A stretch of 5,211 bases of DNA, taken from contig CALQED020000114.1 of NCBI GenBank assembly GCA_943329505.2, forward strand, positions 1-5,211, written 5' to 3'. This document shows positions 1 to 5,211 of this stretch, one piece after another. The notes beneath the pieces are model-generated. The model worked only from the letters and a program-made list of their open reading frames with translations, was not told the origin of the DNA and made no database searches. Both the position numbers and the translations under genes were made by a program. This DNA is from Polynucleobacter meluiroseus. GTDB taxonomy: Bacteria; Pseudomonadota; Gammaproteobacteria; Burkholderiales; Burkholderiaceae. Numbering within the stretch: the first letter of the stretch is position 1; every line of letters begins with the position of its first letter.

Positions 1-1268
1 GCGCCGACCTTGCCTTCCGAAACATCCATAATTAAGCGTGAGAGCAAATACATCCTCGGCACAATCGAGTTCAGTAAAATGTATTCATCGTCATTAGAGT
101 GCGCACCAAAACCTTGGACGCCCATACTCTCGATCACGGGATTTTGAGTATCTAGTGCAGCAAACGCAGCGTCTGTGCCACCGCCTGCAGCTACTATCCC
201 TAAAATTAATTCGCGCCCTAGTTCTGAATATACTTTCTTGGCATATTCAGCCATTTGCAATGATTGCGGACTAGTAACTAGTGGGGGCCGGCGACGTTCA
301 AAAGCGATATCCACTTTGGTATCCGGAATTTGCTGGGTTTTAGCGCGCTCTCGCACCCGCTTTTCTATTACATCAAAATCTTCTTTCTTCATTACCCGAA
401 CATCAGCGGTTGCAAAGGCAATGGATGGTATGACATTTCGATTGGTCCCGGCAGTTGCTAAAGTCCAATTCATTTTGATCCCCTCTTTAGGATCTGATAA
501 ATCACGCATTTGCTGAATCTGGAATGAAAGCTCATCTAGCGCATTACGTCCCAACTCAGGAGCGGCGCCTGCATGAGATGCCTTACCAGTAATATTTAAA
601 TTGACTGCTCCAATACCAGCAGTGGTAAGAGCAATACGATCTGATTTGGCTTGTGATGCCTCGCATGAGAAAGTCACATCATGCTCCGCCCCAAGTTGAG
701 ATAAATATGCACGGGAAGCTGGCGAACTAATTTCTTCATCACCATTGATGAGTACGGTGATTTTTCCATATTGATTAAATTTCAGCTTCTTTAAGCTTTC
801 AATCGTATGCAAGATTAAGGCTATGCCTTGTTTATCATCAGAGATGCCTAAACCGTAAGCCCGATCCCCATCAACTCGAAAAGGTTGCTTAGCTAACATC
901 CCCTTCAGGTATACGGTATCCATATGCGCAATTAAGAGTATTTTCTTAGTACCATTCCCTTTAAATTCAGCTTTAACCATGCGGCCAGGCTTATCAGGTG
1001 TGTCATGCATGCGATACATATTTGCGCCTGGCTCGATGAACTCCACCTTGCCACCAAGCGCTTTAAGTCTGTTGAAGATGAGTTGCGAGATCTTATCTAA
1101 GCCTTCACGATCTCGGCTACCAGATTCAATGGAGACCAAGTCTTTTAAGCTTGTCAAAAAAGGTTTTTGCTCTTTTTCAACCACTGAGAATATAGGCTCT
1201 TGTGGTGCCGCTATGCAGATTACAGAAGCGCTCATTAATGCGCATAGAACTAATGCTATTTTTTTCAT
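1..1268 (-). CDS. Exported M20 metallopeptidase, carboxypeptidase G2 (glutamate carboxypeptidase)-like; C-terminal tip cut by window edge
   Basis: Likely a zinc peptidase removing a C-terminal amino acid (glutamate in characterised relatives, from folates and N-acyl amino acids), acting in the periplasm. The frame is open from the ATG at 1268 to base 1 (422 codons). Residues 1 to about 21 form a Sec-type signal peptide (MKK, hydrophobic core, Ala-rich end). Metal and catalytic residues all sit where carboxypeptidase G2 has them: His115 and Asp117 in HMDTVYLKG, Asp144 in SDDK, Glu178-Glu179 in GDEE, Glu203, and His390 in GFGAHS. The lid/dimerisation domain (about 217-325) carries the family segment GKASHAGAAPELG with His232. 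The end reads RLIMDVSEGKVG, which is about where carboxypeptidase G2 stops, so only a few residues should be missing. GGGGA lies 4 nt before the ATG. It lies 118 nt downstream of the Bug gene, on the same strand. Family membership is near certain; the substrate is inferred. Confidence 0.93.
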   Translation of the reverse strand, partial: MKKIALVLCALMSASVICIAAPQEPIFSVVEKEQKPFLTSLKDLVSIESGSRDREGLDKISQLIFNRLKALGGKVEFIEPGANMYRMHDTPDKPGRMVKAEFKGNGTKKILLIAHMDTVYLKGMLAKQPFRVDGDRAYGLGISDDKQGIALILHTIESLKKLKFNQYGKITVLINGDEEISSPASRAYLSQLGAEHDVTFSCEASQAKSDRIALTTAGIGAVNLNITGKASHAGAAPELGRNALDELSFQIQQMRDLSDPKEGIKMNWTLATAGTNRNVIPSIAFATADVRVMKKEDFDVIEKRVRERAKTQQIPDTKVDIAFERRRPPLVTSPQSLQMAEYAKKVYSELGRELILGIVAAGGGTDAAFAALDTQNPVIESMGVQGFGAHSNDDEYILLNSIVPRMYLLSRLIMDVSEGKVG

Positions 1269-1275
1269 AGCTTCC

Positions 1276-1300
1276 CCAATAGATTGGCTAACTCAGCCAA
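1276..1300 (-). promoter_or_regulatory. Two mutually exclusive small hairpins before the M20 start
   Basis: On the minus strand TTGGCT-GAGTT-AGCCAA forms a perfect 6-bp stem with a 5-nt loop (1284-1300). The CCAA of its right arm can instead pair with TTGG just downstream (CCAA-TCTA-TTGG, 1276-1287), which touches the GGGGA ribosome binding site at 1273-1277. There is no T tract, so this is not an intrinsic terminator. I see no convincing promoter in the rest of the 118-nt gap (1269-1386); a lone TATAAA at 1342-1347 has no good -35. A role in translation control or mRNA stability is a guess; such short stems can occur by chance. Confidence 0.3.
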
Positions 1301-1386
1301 CATTTAATAATGAAATACTATCTATAAGACCCTGCTTCTCTTTTATATCGACACCATCATGCGACAAGCTCACCACTACACCTGAT

Positions 1387-2358
1387 TTACTGCAAAGTAA
1401 CGTTAGCATCCTTAATAACTTTGCCCCAACGGTCATATTCAAGAGCCATATACTTAGACATTGCCTCTGGTGGTGCATATGAAGCTTCTACCCCAGCGTC
1501 ATATAAAGCCTTTTTAGTTTCGGGATTTGCCATCACCTTAGCAATCTCTTGATTGAGCTTATTCACAATATCTGTTGGGGTATTAGCTGGCGCTAGTAAT
1601 GCCAACCAAACAGATGCTTCGTATCCTGTAACCCCTGCCTCGGAAAGCGTAGGTACATTAGGAAGCTGCGGAATACGCGCATTGGTTGTTACTGCTAAAG
1701 CCCGCAACTTACCCTGCTGAATATGGGGAAGTACATTAGGAACTCCAGCAAAGCTACTCTCAACAATTCCTGCTAGTAAATCATTTGTAGCACCGCTACT
1801 ACCTTTGTAAGGAACATGCTGTAATTTTGTATCAGTCATCGTTGCAAACAAGCTACCCATTAAGTGCTGATTGCCGCCATTACCCGAAGAGGCATAACGC
1901 AAAGAATCAGGTGATGCCTTGGCTAAAGCAATGAACTCTTTTACATTTTTGGCAGGAACCTTTGGGTTAACTACAAATACATAAGCCGAATCCACCAACC
2001 TGCAAACTACAGTGAAATCCTTTAATGCGTTGTAGGGAACTTTCTTATAAACCCAAGGGCCCAGAACGTGAGCAGTTGATACCATTACTAGGGTATAGCC
2101 ATCTGGAGCAGATTTAGCCACGAAATCAGTACCAATAGTTGAACCAGCGCCTGGCTTATTCTCAATCACAAATTGCTGCCCCATCGCTACAGATAGCTTT
2201 TGTCCTAAGATTCGAGCTACTACATCCGTAAAGCCACCGGGCCCAAAAGGCACGATTAACTTGATAGGCCTATCTGGATACTGAGCGTAGGCTGCCATAG
2301 GAGAAAGTAAACCGGCAGTCACTAAAAATACAAGGAAGTACTGAATCAGCTTTTTCAT
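1387..2358 (-). CDS. Bug/TctC-family tripartite tricarboxylate transporter substrate-binding protein
   Basis: A 323-residue periplasmic solute-binding protein, the normal length for the Bug (TctC, Pfam PF03401) family. These proteins capture small carboxylates or related molecules and hand them to a TctA/TctB permease or act as sensors. Signal peptide: residues 1-25, cleavage expected after MAAYA. The mature protein opens with the family hallmark YPDRPIKLIVPFGPGG (27-42) followed by TD and VAR. Later family segments are visible: GAGSTIGTDFVA, SAPDGYTL, VPYKGSS and the LPNVPTLSEAG stretch. The start codon is one base after the alpha/beta hydrolase stop, with AGAGGA inside the last codons of that gene, so the two are almost surely co-translated. 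No TctA or TctB gene is in the window, so the binding protein appears to be an orphan that would borrow a permease encoded elsewhere. Ligand unknown. Confidence 0.96.
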   Translation of the reverse strand: MKKLIQYFLVFLVTAGLLSPMAAYAQYPDRPIKLIVPFGPGGFTDVVARILGQKLSVAMGQQFVIENKPGAGSTIGTDFVAKSAPDGYTLVMVSTAHVLGPWVYKKVPYNALKDFTVVCRLVDSAYVFVVNPKVPAKNVKEFIALAKASPDSLRYASSGNGGNQHLMGSLFATMTDTKLQHVPYKGSSGATNDLLAGIVESSFAGVPNVLPHIQQGKLRALAVTTNARIPQLPNVPTLSEAGVTGYEASVWLALLAPANTPTDIVNKLNQEIAKVMANPETKKALYDAGVEASYAPPEAMSKYMALEYDRWGKVIKDANVTLQ

Positions 2359-2359
2359 T

Positions 2360-3274
2360 TTATCCTCTATATACAGGTGTCGGCATAGTGAAGTAGCTAT
2401 ACAGTATTTGATAAACCATCATGTAGTTCTTTTGTTGAAAGCTGGCATGTGAGATACCTGCCATGACACTAAACTGCTTATCTGAGTTTGGTAGCAACTT
2501 GTAAAAGTCGATTAAATCATCCATACCAGCAATACCGTCATACTCACCACGCAAAATAATTGTTGGTACAGGAATTTTGGCAGGATCAACTAAAGGTAAC
2601 TTAGAGCACATGTCTACATACGTACCTGTTGGCATCGAATCATCCAGCGTCAAAATGGCATCTGCAAAGGCTTCGATCGTTGCATCATCTGCCGTACCGG
2701 GATGATCGCGATCAAACACACTGCGTACAAAAGCGCGGTCAATTGGACGTCTGTTCTTGGTAAGAAATTCAGGTAACTTCTTCTTGCGCTGCTCTAAGGT
2801 ATGACTACCTTCGCCAGTCCAAACAAAGGCATCGAGTGCTAGTTTTGCAACTCGCTCAGGCTTTCTTTGGGCAAATAAAGCTGCCTTCAAGGCTCCAGAT
2901 GAAATACCGTACATCAATAAGGATTTAGAACTGGTATGCGCAAGGATGTATTCGCTACCCGCGACTAAATCATCAGCACCGTTACTGATATCAAAATTAA
3001 TATCACGTTTCTTATCAGAGCGGCCATAACCCTCGTTGTCCATGGTCCATGTTTCAAATCCTTGATCCGCAAACCAATCCATCGCGGAAGAAAATGGGCG
3101 TCCAGGAACACTCAAATCAAAGGTGGGCTGAGAAGCCATAGAAGAGCCATGTACAAAAAAGATCGTACCCAAAAAAGGTTTATTCGGGTTTGCCTTTTTT
3201 TGCCACATAAATAAATTAATGTCGTCGCGTTTGATCCAGTGCTCAACGCCGCCAGTCCAGGTTACTGCTGCCAT
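2360..3274 (-). CDS. Alpha/beta hydrolase, cytoplasmic
   Basis: A 304-residue alpha/beta-hydrolase-fold enzyme without signal peptide or membrane segments. Expected to hydrolyse an ester, amide or C-C bond of a small molecule; the substrate is unknown. Visible fold features in order: oxyanion-hole strand and turn FFVHGSS (39-45); the MDNEGYGRSD loop (78-87), typical after strand 4; the nucleophile elbow GISSG with Ser125; a cap region about 150-225; the acid strand ending LRGEYDG with Asp246; and the catalytic His276 in ISHASF. The triad Ser-Asp-His is therefore complete. The start is fixed by AGGAGA 5 nt before the ATG. It lies 108 nt downstream of the VOC gene, with a terminator between, so it probably heads its own unit with the Bug gene. 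It could belong to the group that includes N-formylmaleamate deformylases and meta-cleavage hydrolases, but I cannot assign it to either. Confidence 0.92.
   Translation of the reverse strand: MAAVTWTGGVEHWIKRDDINLFMWQKKANPNKPFLGTIFFVHGSSMASQPTFDLSVPGRPFSSAMDWFADQGFETWTMDNEGYGRSDKKRDINFDISNGADDLVAGSEYILAHTSSKSLLMYGISSGALKAALFAQRKPERVAKLALDAFVWTGEGSHTLEQRKKKLPEFLTKNRRPIDRAFVRSVFDRDHPGTADDATIEAFADAILTLDDSMPTGTYVDMCSKLPLVDPAKIPVPTIILRGEYDGIAGMDDLIDFYKLLPNSDKQFSVMAGISHASFQQKNYMMVYQILYSYFTMPTPVYRG
2363..2368 (-). promoter_or_regulatory. Ribosome binding site of the Bug gene, inside the hydrolase 3' end
   Basis: AGAGGA is formed by the last two sense codons (Arg-Gly) of the alpha/beta hydrolase; TAA, one A and the Bug ATG follow. 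Ribosomes finishing the hydrolase sit on the start of the next gene, which points to translational coupling of enzyme and binding protein. Confidence 0.75.
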
Positions 3275-3279
3275 CTAAG

Positions 3280-3285
3280 TCTCCT
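3280..3285 (-). promoter_or_regulatory. Strong ribosome binding site of the alpha/beta hydrolase
   Basis: AGGAGA lies 5 nt before the ATG at 3274. It is the best Shine-Dalgarno match in the window and settles the start of this gene. A strong independent site agrees with the gene being first in its transcript. Confidence 0.7.
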
Positions 3286-3297
3286 AATTAAATACAA

Positions 3298-3326
3298 ATT
3301 ACTACGTAAGCCCTCTATGATGCCAA
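3298..3326 (-). promoter_or_regulatory. Possible sigma-70 promoter for the hydrolase-Bug unit
   Basis: On the minus strand TTGGCA (3321-3326, 5 of 6 to consensus) is separated by exactly 17 nt from AGTAAT (3298-3303, 4 of 6). It would start transcription near 3290, just ahead of the ribosome binding site, giving a leader of about 16 nt. A small dyad TTAC-N3-GTAA (3299-3309) overlaps the -10 and could be an operator. The placement directly after a terminator makes a promoter here sensible, but the -10 is weak. Confidence 0.4.
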
Positions 3327-3386
3327 AAAATGAGCCTGCAAGCTAATATTTTGCTGCAGTCTCAGCAGGTTAAGGGCTAGGCTTAC
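3306..3386. repeat. Inverted repeat flanking the terminator
   Basis: GTAAGCC at 3306-3312 is repeated in reverse complement as GGCTTAC at 3380-3386, one copy spanning the VOC stop codon. A second overlapping match, AGCCCT (3309-3314) with AGGGCT (3373-3378), lies within the same arms, as if the arms were once longer and gained about 5 nt. They enclose the terminator hairpin. This may form an extended outer stem; function unknown. Confidence 0.4.
3325..3364 (-). terminator. Intrinsic terminator after the VOC gene
   Basis: Starting 18 nt after the VOC stop, the minus strand reads TGAG-A-CTGCA-GC, a 9-nt AT-rich loop (3344-3352), then GC-T-TGCAG-G-CTCA and six T. The arms give 11 base pairs (4+5+2) with one A/G mismatch (3360 against 3335) and one bulged T (3341). 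The T tract (3325-3330) follows the stem with no gap. Orientation and position fit termination of the deacetylase-VOC transcript. The imperfections suggest leaky rather than complete termination. Confidence 0.7.
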
Positions 3387-3874
3387 TTTCCAGTCGCACC
3401 AGCGTCAGTCCAGCTAGCCACTCGACCTGAACGCAAGGCCTCCTCAGCAGAGAAATTGAGCTCTACCTTAATACCATTGATTGGCTCGCGCATAAATAGC
3501 TGATAAAGATTGGAGTTGTGGGCCTTACGCTCATTAAATTCAATGCCGTTCTTAGTGAGGCGCTCAATAAACTCATCAATACCATCGCAATTAAAGCAAA
3601 CATGATCAATTCGACCGGATCCTAGTGCGCCAGCTGCTGAATAGTCTTGATTAGCCTTATCTGAAGGCGTTTTTAAATAAGTATCCTGATGTTCAGAAAA
3701 TTTCGCCTTACCAATATGGAGCACATCTTGATCGCCAATGTAGAGCCAATAAACTGGAAATCCAAAATCTGGATGATCGCCACTACGAAAGCCTAGATTT
3801 TTACAAAACCAATCTCTCGTGCCCTCAGGATCATGGGTCAATATTAAGAGATGCTCCATGAATTTCAATCCCAT
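3383..3874 (-). CDS. Single-domain VOC (glyoxalase/bleomycin-resistance fold) metalloprotein
   Basis: A 163-residue cytoplasmic protein of the vicinal-oxygen-chelate superfamily, the usual size for one two-module (paired beta-alpha-beta-beta-beta) chain. The four metal-ligand positions of the fold all look filled: His8 (first strand, MEHLLIL), His53 (VLHIG), His91 at the start of the second module (RIDHVCFNC) and Glu138 in the last strand (GIKVELNF). The segment PEGTRDWFCKNLGFR (16-30) is the typical helix after strand 1. A His/His/His/Glu set suits a lyase, isomerase or epimerase acting through a divalent metal better than an extradiol dioxygenase (two His, one Glu), but the reaction is not determinable. 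AAGGA lies 9 nt before the ATG. It is 22 nt downstream of the deacetylase-like gene, hence the same transcript, and is followed by a terminator. Confidence 0.9.
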   Translation of the reverse strand: MGLKFMEHLLILTHDPEGTRDWFCKNLGFRSGDHPDFGFPVYWLYIGDQDVLHIGKAKFSEHQDTYLKTPSDKANQDYSAAGALGSGRIDHVCFNCDGIDEFIERLTKNGIEFNERKAHNSNLYQLFMREPINGIKVELNFSAEEALRSGRVASWTDAGATGK

Positions 3875-3896
3875 AATCTTTTATCCTTTTGAATTT

Positions 3897-4790
3897 CTAG
3901 AATGAATCTTTTGGAGCGGGGACCTGCTGGCGATACCAATCAGAAATCCACTCTCCAGTCTTAATCAAAACACCCTCTTTACTTTGGATGTGATCAAGCA
4001 ACTTTTCAAAATAACCAATGCGATGCGGTGCGCCAGTGATGTATGGATGAACACTAATTGCCATCACTCTGGTAATAGACTCACTCTCAGACCACAAGCG
4101 TTCAAATTGATTAATTCCTCGCGTCATCATTTCTTCTGCACTATTACTCTGCAATAGCATCATCGGGATATCATTAATCTCAACTGTATATGGGACAGAT
4201 AACACTGGCTTCGGTTTAGCCTTAATCCAAACTGGCTGATCATCTAGCACCCAATCAGCTACATATTCAATACCAGCTTGAGATAAGCAATCAATTGTTG
4301 CATCATTCTCAGTAAGGCCAGGGCTTTCCCAACCTACTGGGGCTTTACCACTAAACCGTTTGATTGCATCAACAGTTTTCTCAATGGACTCAAGTTGATT
4401 GGGGACCTTATGCATTGGACCTTGCACATATCCATGGCCCATCATCTCCCAGCCTTTATTGAGGCCCGCTTCTGCAACACGCGGATAAGAACTACACACA
4501 ATTCCATTGGTTGCCAAGGTGGGAATAATATTGCGTTGATTTAAGGCGTCAAAGATGCGCCAAAAACCGACTCGCATCCCATATTCATGCCATGCCCAGT
4601 TTGGTAAGTCTGGCTGAAGCGGTTGCCCCATCGGCGGAGAAAGGACTGTTCTTGGCATAGGATTTTCCATAGACCAATGTTCAATATTGACAATCAACCA
4701 AACGACCATCCGTGCAGACTCGGGCAAGACTAATTTAGGCCTATCGAGAATTGCAGAAAAAGGTACGCGAGAACTTAGTAATTCATTCAT
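3897..4790 (-). CDS. Polysaccharide-deacetylase-family hydrolase, PuuE allantoinase / imidase-like
   Basis: A 297-residue NodB-fold (carbohydrate esterase 4-like) protein with no signal peptide, so a cytoplasmic enzyme on a small amide or imide is more likely than a cell-wall deacetylase. The family core is recognisable: VVWLIVNIEHW (29-39), NWAWHEYGMRVGFWR (64-78), WEMMGHGY with His119, VGWESPGLTE (152-161), ADWVLDDQP (178-186), PYTVEINDIPMM (200-211) and ISVHPYITGAPHR with His248 and His256. The Asp-Asp of canonical NodB motif 1 is absent; Glu37 occupies that strand end. The WVLDDQP and PYTVEIND segments resemble the PuuE-type allantoinases, and a cyclic imide hydrolase of Pseudomonas is also from this superfamily. 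The start at 4790 follows a weak AGGGAC. It is divergent from the amidase and co-directional with the VOC gene. Exact substrate unknown. Confidence 0.9.
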   Translation of the reverse strand: MNELLSSRVPFSAILDRPKLVLPESARMVVWLIVNIEHWSMENPMPRTVLSPPMGQPLQPDLPNWAWHEYGMRVGFWRIFDALNQRNIIPTLATNGIVCSSYPRVAEAGLNKGWEMMGHGYVQGPMHKVPNQLESIEKTVDAIKRFSGKAPVGWESPGLTENDATIDCLSQAGIEYVADWVLDDQPVWIKAKPKPVLSVPYTVEINDIPMMLLQSNSAEEMMTRGINQFERLWSESESITRVMAISVHPYITGAPHRIGYFEKLLDHIQSKEGVLIKTGEWISDWYRQQVPAPKDSF

Positions 4791-4807
4791 TTTTTGTCCC
4801 TACTACT

Positions 4808-4847
4808 ATGGTTTAATCATTATCAGATTTATTTTTATTAATGCCAT
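4808..4847. repeat. Imperfect inverted repeat in the divergent intergenic region
   Basis: ATGGTTTAAT (4808-4817) and ATTAATGCCAT (4837-4847) are imperfect reverse complements (ATGG and TTAAT match; the bases between differ), 19 nt apart in an AT-rich tract. The right arm overlaps the putative -10 of the deacetylase promoter. It could be a regulator site serving both directions, but AT-rich DNA gives such matches easily. Confidence 0.25.
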
Positions 4848-4874
4848 CTTACCTTCCGACCGATTGAATGTAAA
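4846..4874 (-). promoter_or_regulatory. Likely sigma-70 promoter for the deacetylase-VOC unit
   Basis: On the minus strand TTTACA (4869-4874, 5 of 6) is followed after exactly 17 nt by TAAGAT (4846-4851, 4 of 6). The predicted start near 4839 leaves a leader of about 49 nt before the ATG at 4790. The -35 box ends 2 nt before the putative amidase start codon on the other strand, so the two genes' control regions must overlap completely. No equally good plus-strand promoter was found. Confidence 0.5.
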
Positions 4875-4876
4875 CC

Positions 4877-5211
4877 GTGAATATACAAAGCAAATCCAAT
4901 ATATTGGAGCTAGATAAAGTCTCCGCGTTTTGTAAACATGCTCCAGTTAAAATTCAGGCTTCTCAGGAAGGCCCTCTCAACGGACTAAGTTATGGCGTAA
5001 AAGATATTTACGATATTGCAGGTATTCCAACGGCGTTTGGTAGCCCCGCATGGCTTAATACTCATCCCATACCAAGCAATACCGCTACTTTCATCAAAAC
5101 CTTATCGAATGCTGGAGCTACTTTAGTAGGCAAAACGCATACCGATGAATTAACGTACAGCATCCTCGGAATCAATGCGCACTATGGAACGCCGCTCAAT
5201 AGCGCTGCGCC
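4877..5211 (+). CDS. Amidase-signature family amidase (N-terminal part; cut by window edge)
   Basis: Hydrolyses a carboxamide to acid and ammonia, by family. About 111 codons are present. The frame shows the amidase-signature N-terminus: GLSYGVKDIYDIAG, whose Lys42 is the expected catalytic lysine, then GSPAWLNTHP, AGATLVGKTHTDEL and INAHYGTPLN. These segments resemble plant AMI1-type amidases and their many Burkholderiales homologs rather than GatA. The Ser-cisSer pair and nucleophilic serine lie beyond the window. The frame is closed by TAA at 4871-4873 and has no ATG before the conserved core, so the start must be GTG 4877 (chosen) or TTG 4904; neither has a clear ribosome binding site. 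It is divergent from the deacetylase-like gene, which suggests shared control. Substrate unknown; a half-amide from the neighbouring imidase-like enzyme is one possibility. Confidence 0.88.
   Translation, partial: MNIQSKSNILELDKVSAFCKHAPVKIQASQEGPLNGLSYGVKDIYDIAGIPTAFGSPAWLNTHPIPSNTATFIKTLSNAGATLVGKTHTDELTYSILGINAHYGTPLNSAA

Noticed and set aside
175..516. 113-codon plus-strand open frame
   Set aside because: It is antisense to the M20 peptidase, whose reading frame and active-site motifs are continuous there; no domain or ribosome site.
1269..1386. Terminator between the Bug and M20 genes
   Set aside because: The hairpin present lacks a T tract on the minus strand, so read-through into the M20 gene is more likely than termination.
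1293..1478. 61-codon minus-strand open frame
   Set aside because: It lies in another frame of the Bug gene's 3' end and runs into the gap; low-complexity hydrophobic start, no ribosome site or homology cue.
979..1482. 167-codon plus-strand open frame
   Set aside because: It overlaps the M20 N-terminus, the gap and the Bug C-terminus in antisense; the sequence has no recognisable family features.
4815..4823. Short dyad TAAT-C-ATTA in the divergent gap
   Set aside because: Only 4 bp per arm in AT-rich DNA; expected by chance.
4687..4917. 76-codon plus-strand open frame across the divergent gap
   Set aside because: It is antisense to the deacetylase start and overlaps the amidase start out of frame; amino-acid make-up is that of AT-rich noncoding DNA.
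1..5211. CRISPR array, transposon, tRNA or phage signatures
   Set aside because: No spaced direct repeats, transposase-like frames, terminal repeats or tRNA cloverleaf motifs were seen on either strand.

Overview
The window looks like part of a betaproteobacterial (Burkholderiales) chromosome. A freshwater, Polynucleobacter-like organism is my best guess. The basis is a periplasmic Bug/TctC-family binding protein (a family greatly expanded in Burkholderiales), moderate GC (mid-40s % by eye), compact spacing, and the style of the amidase and deacetylase homologs. The genus is inference.

Layout: five genes lie on the minus strand and one diverges on the plus strand. From right to left, a short divergent region (4791-4876) separates a plus-strand amidase-signature enzyme (cut by the right edge) from a minus-strand polysaccharide-deacetylase/PuuE-like hydrolase. 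The latter is followed 22 nt later by a single-domain VOC (glyoxalase-fold) protein. Just after the VOC stop there is a convincing intrinsic terminator (3325-3364), then a possible new promoter. A second minus-strand unit follows: an alpha/beta hydrolase, tightly coupled to a Bug/TctC solute-binding protein, then (118 nt later) an exported M20 peptidase very like Pseudomonas carboxypeptidase G2. Its last few residues run off the left edge.

How they may work together (inference): an exported glutamate carboxypeptidase-like enzyme and a periplasmic binding protein, next to three cytoplasmic hydrolases (amidase, imidase/allantoinase-like deacetylase, alpha/beta hydrolase) and a VOC enzyme, read as an accessory scavenging cluster for an amide-, imide- or N-acyl-containing organic acid. 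The substrate cannot be told from sequence. No membrane transporter subunits, regulator, RNA gene, CRISPR array or mobile element is visible. There is no gene-free stretch longer than about 120 bases.
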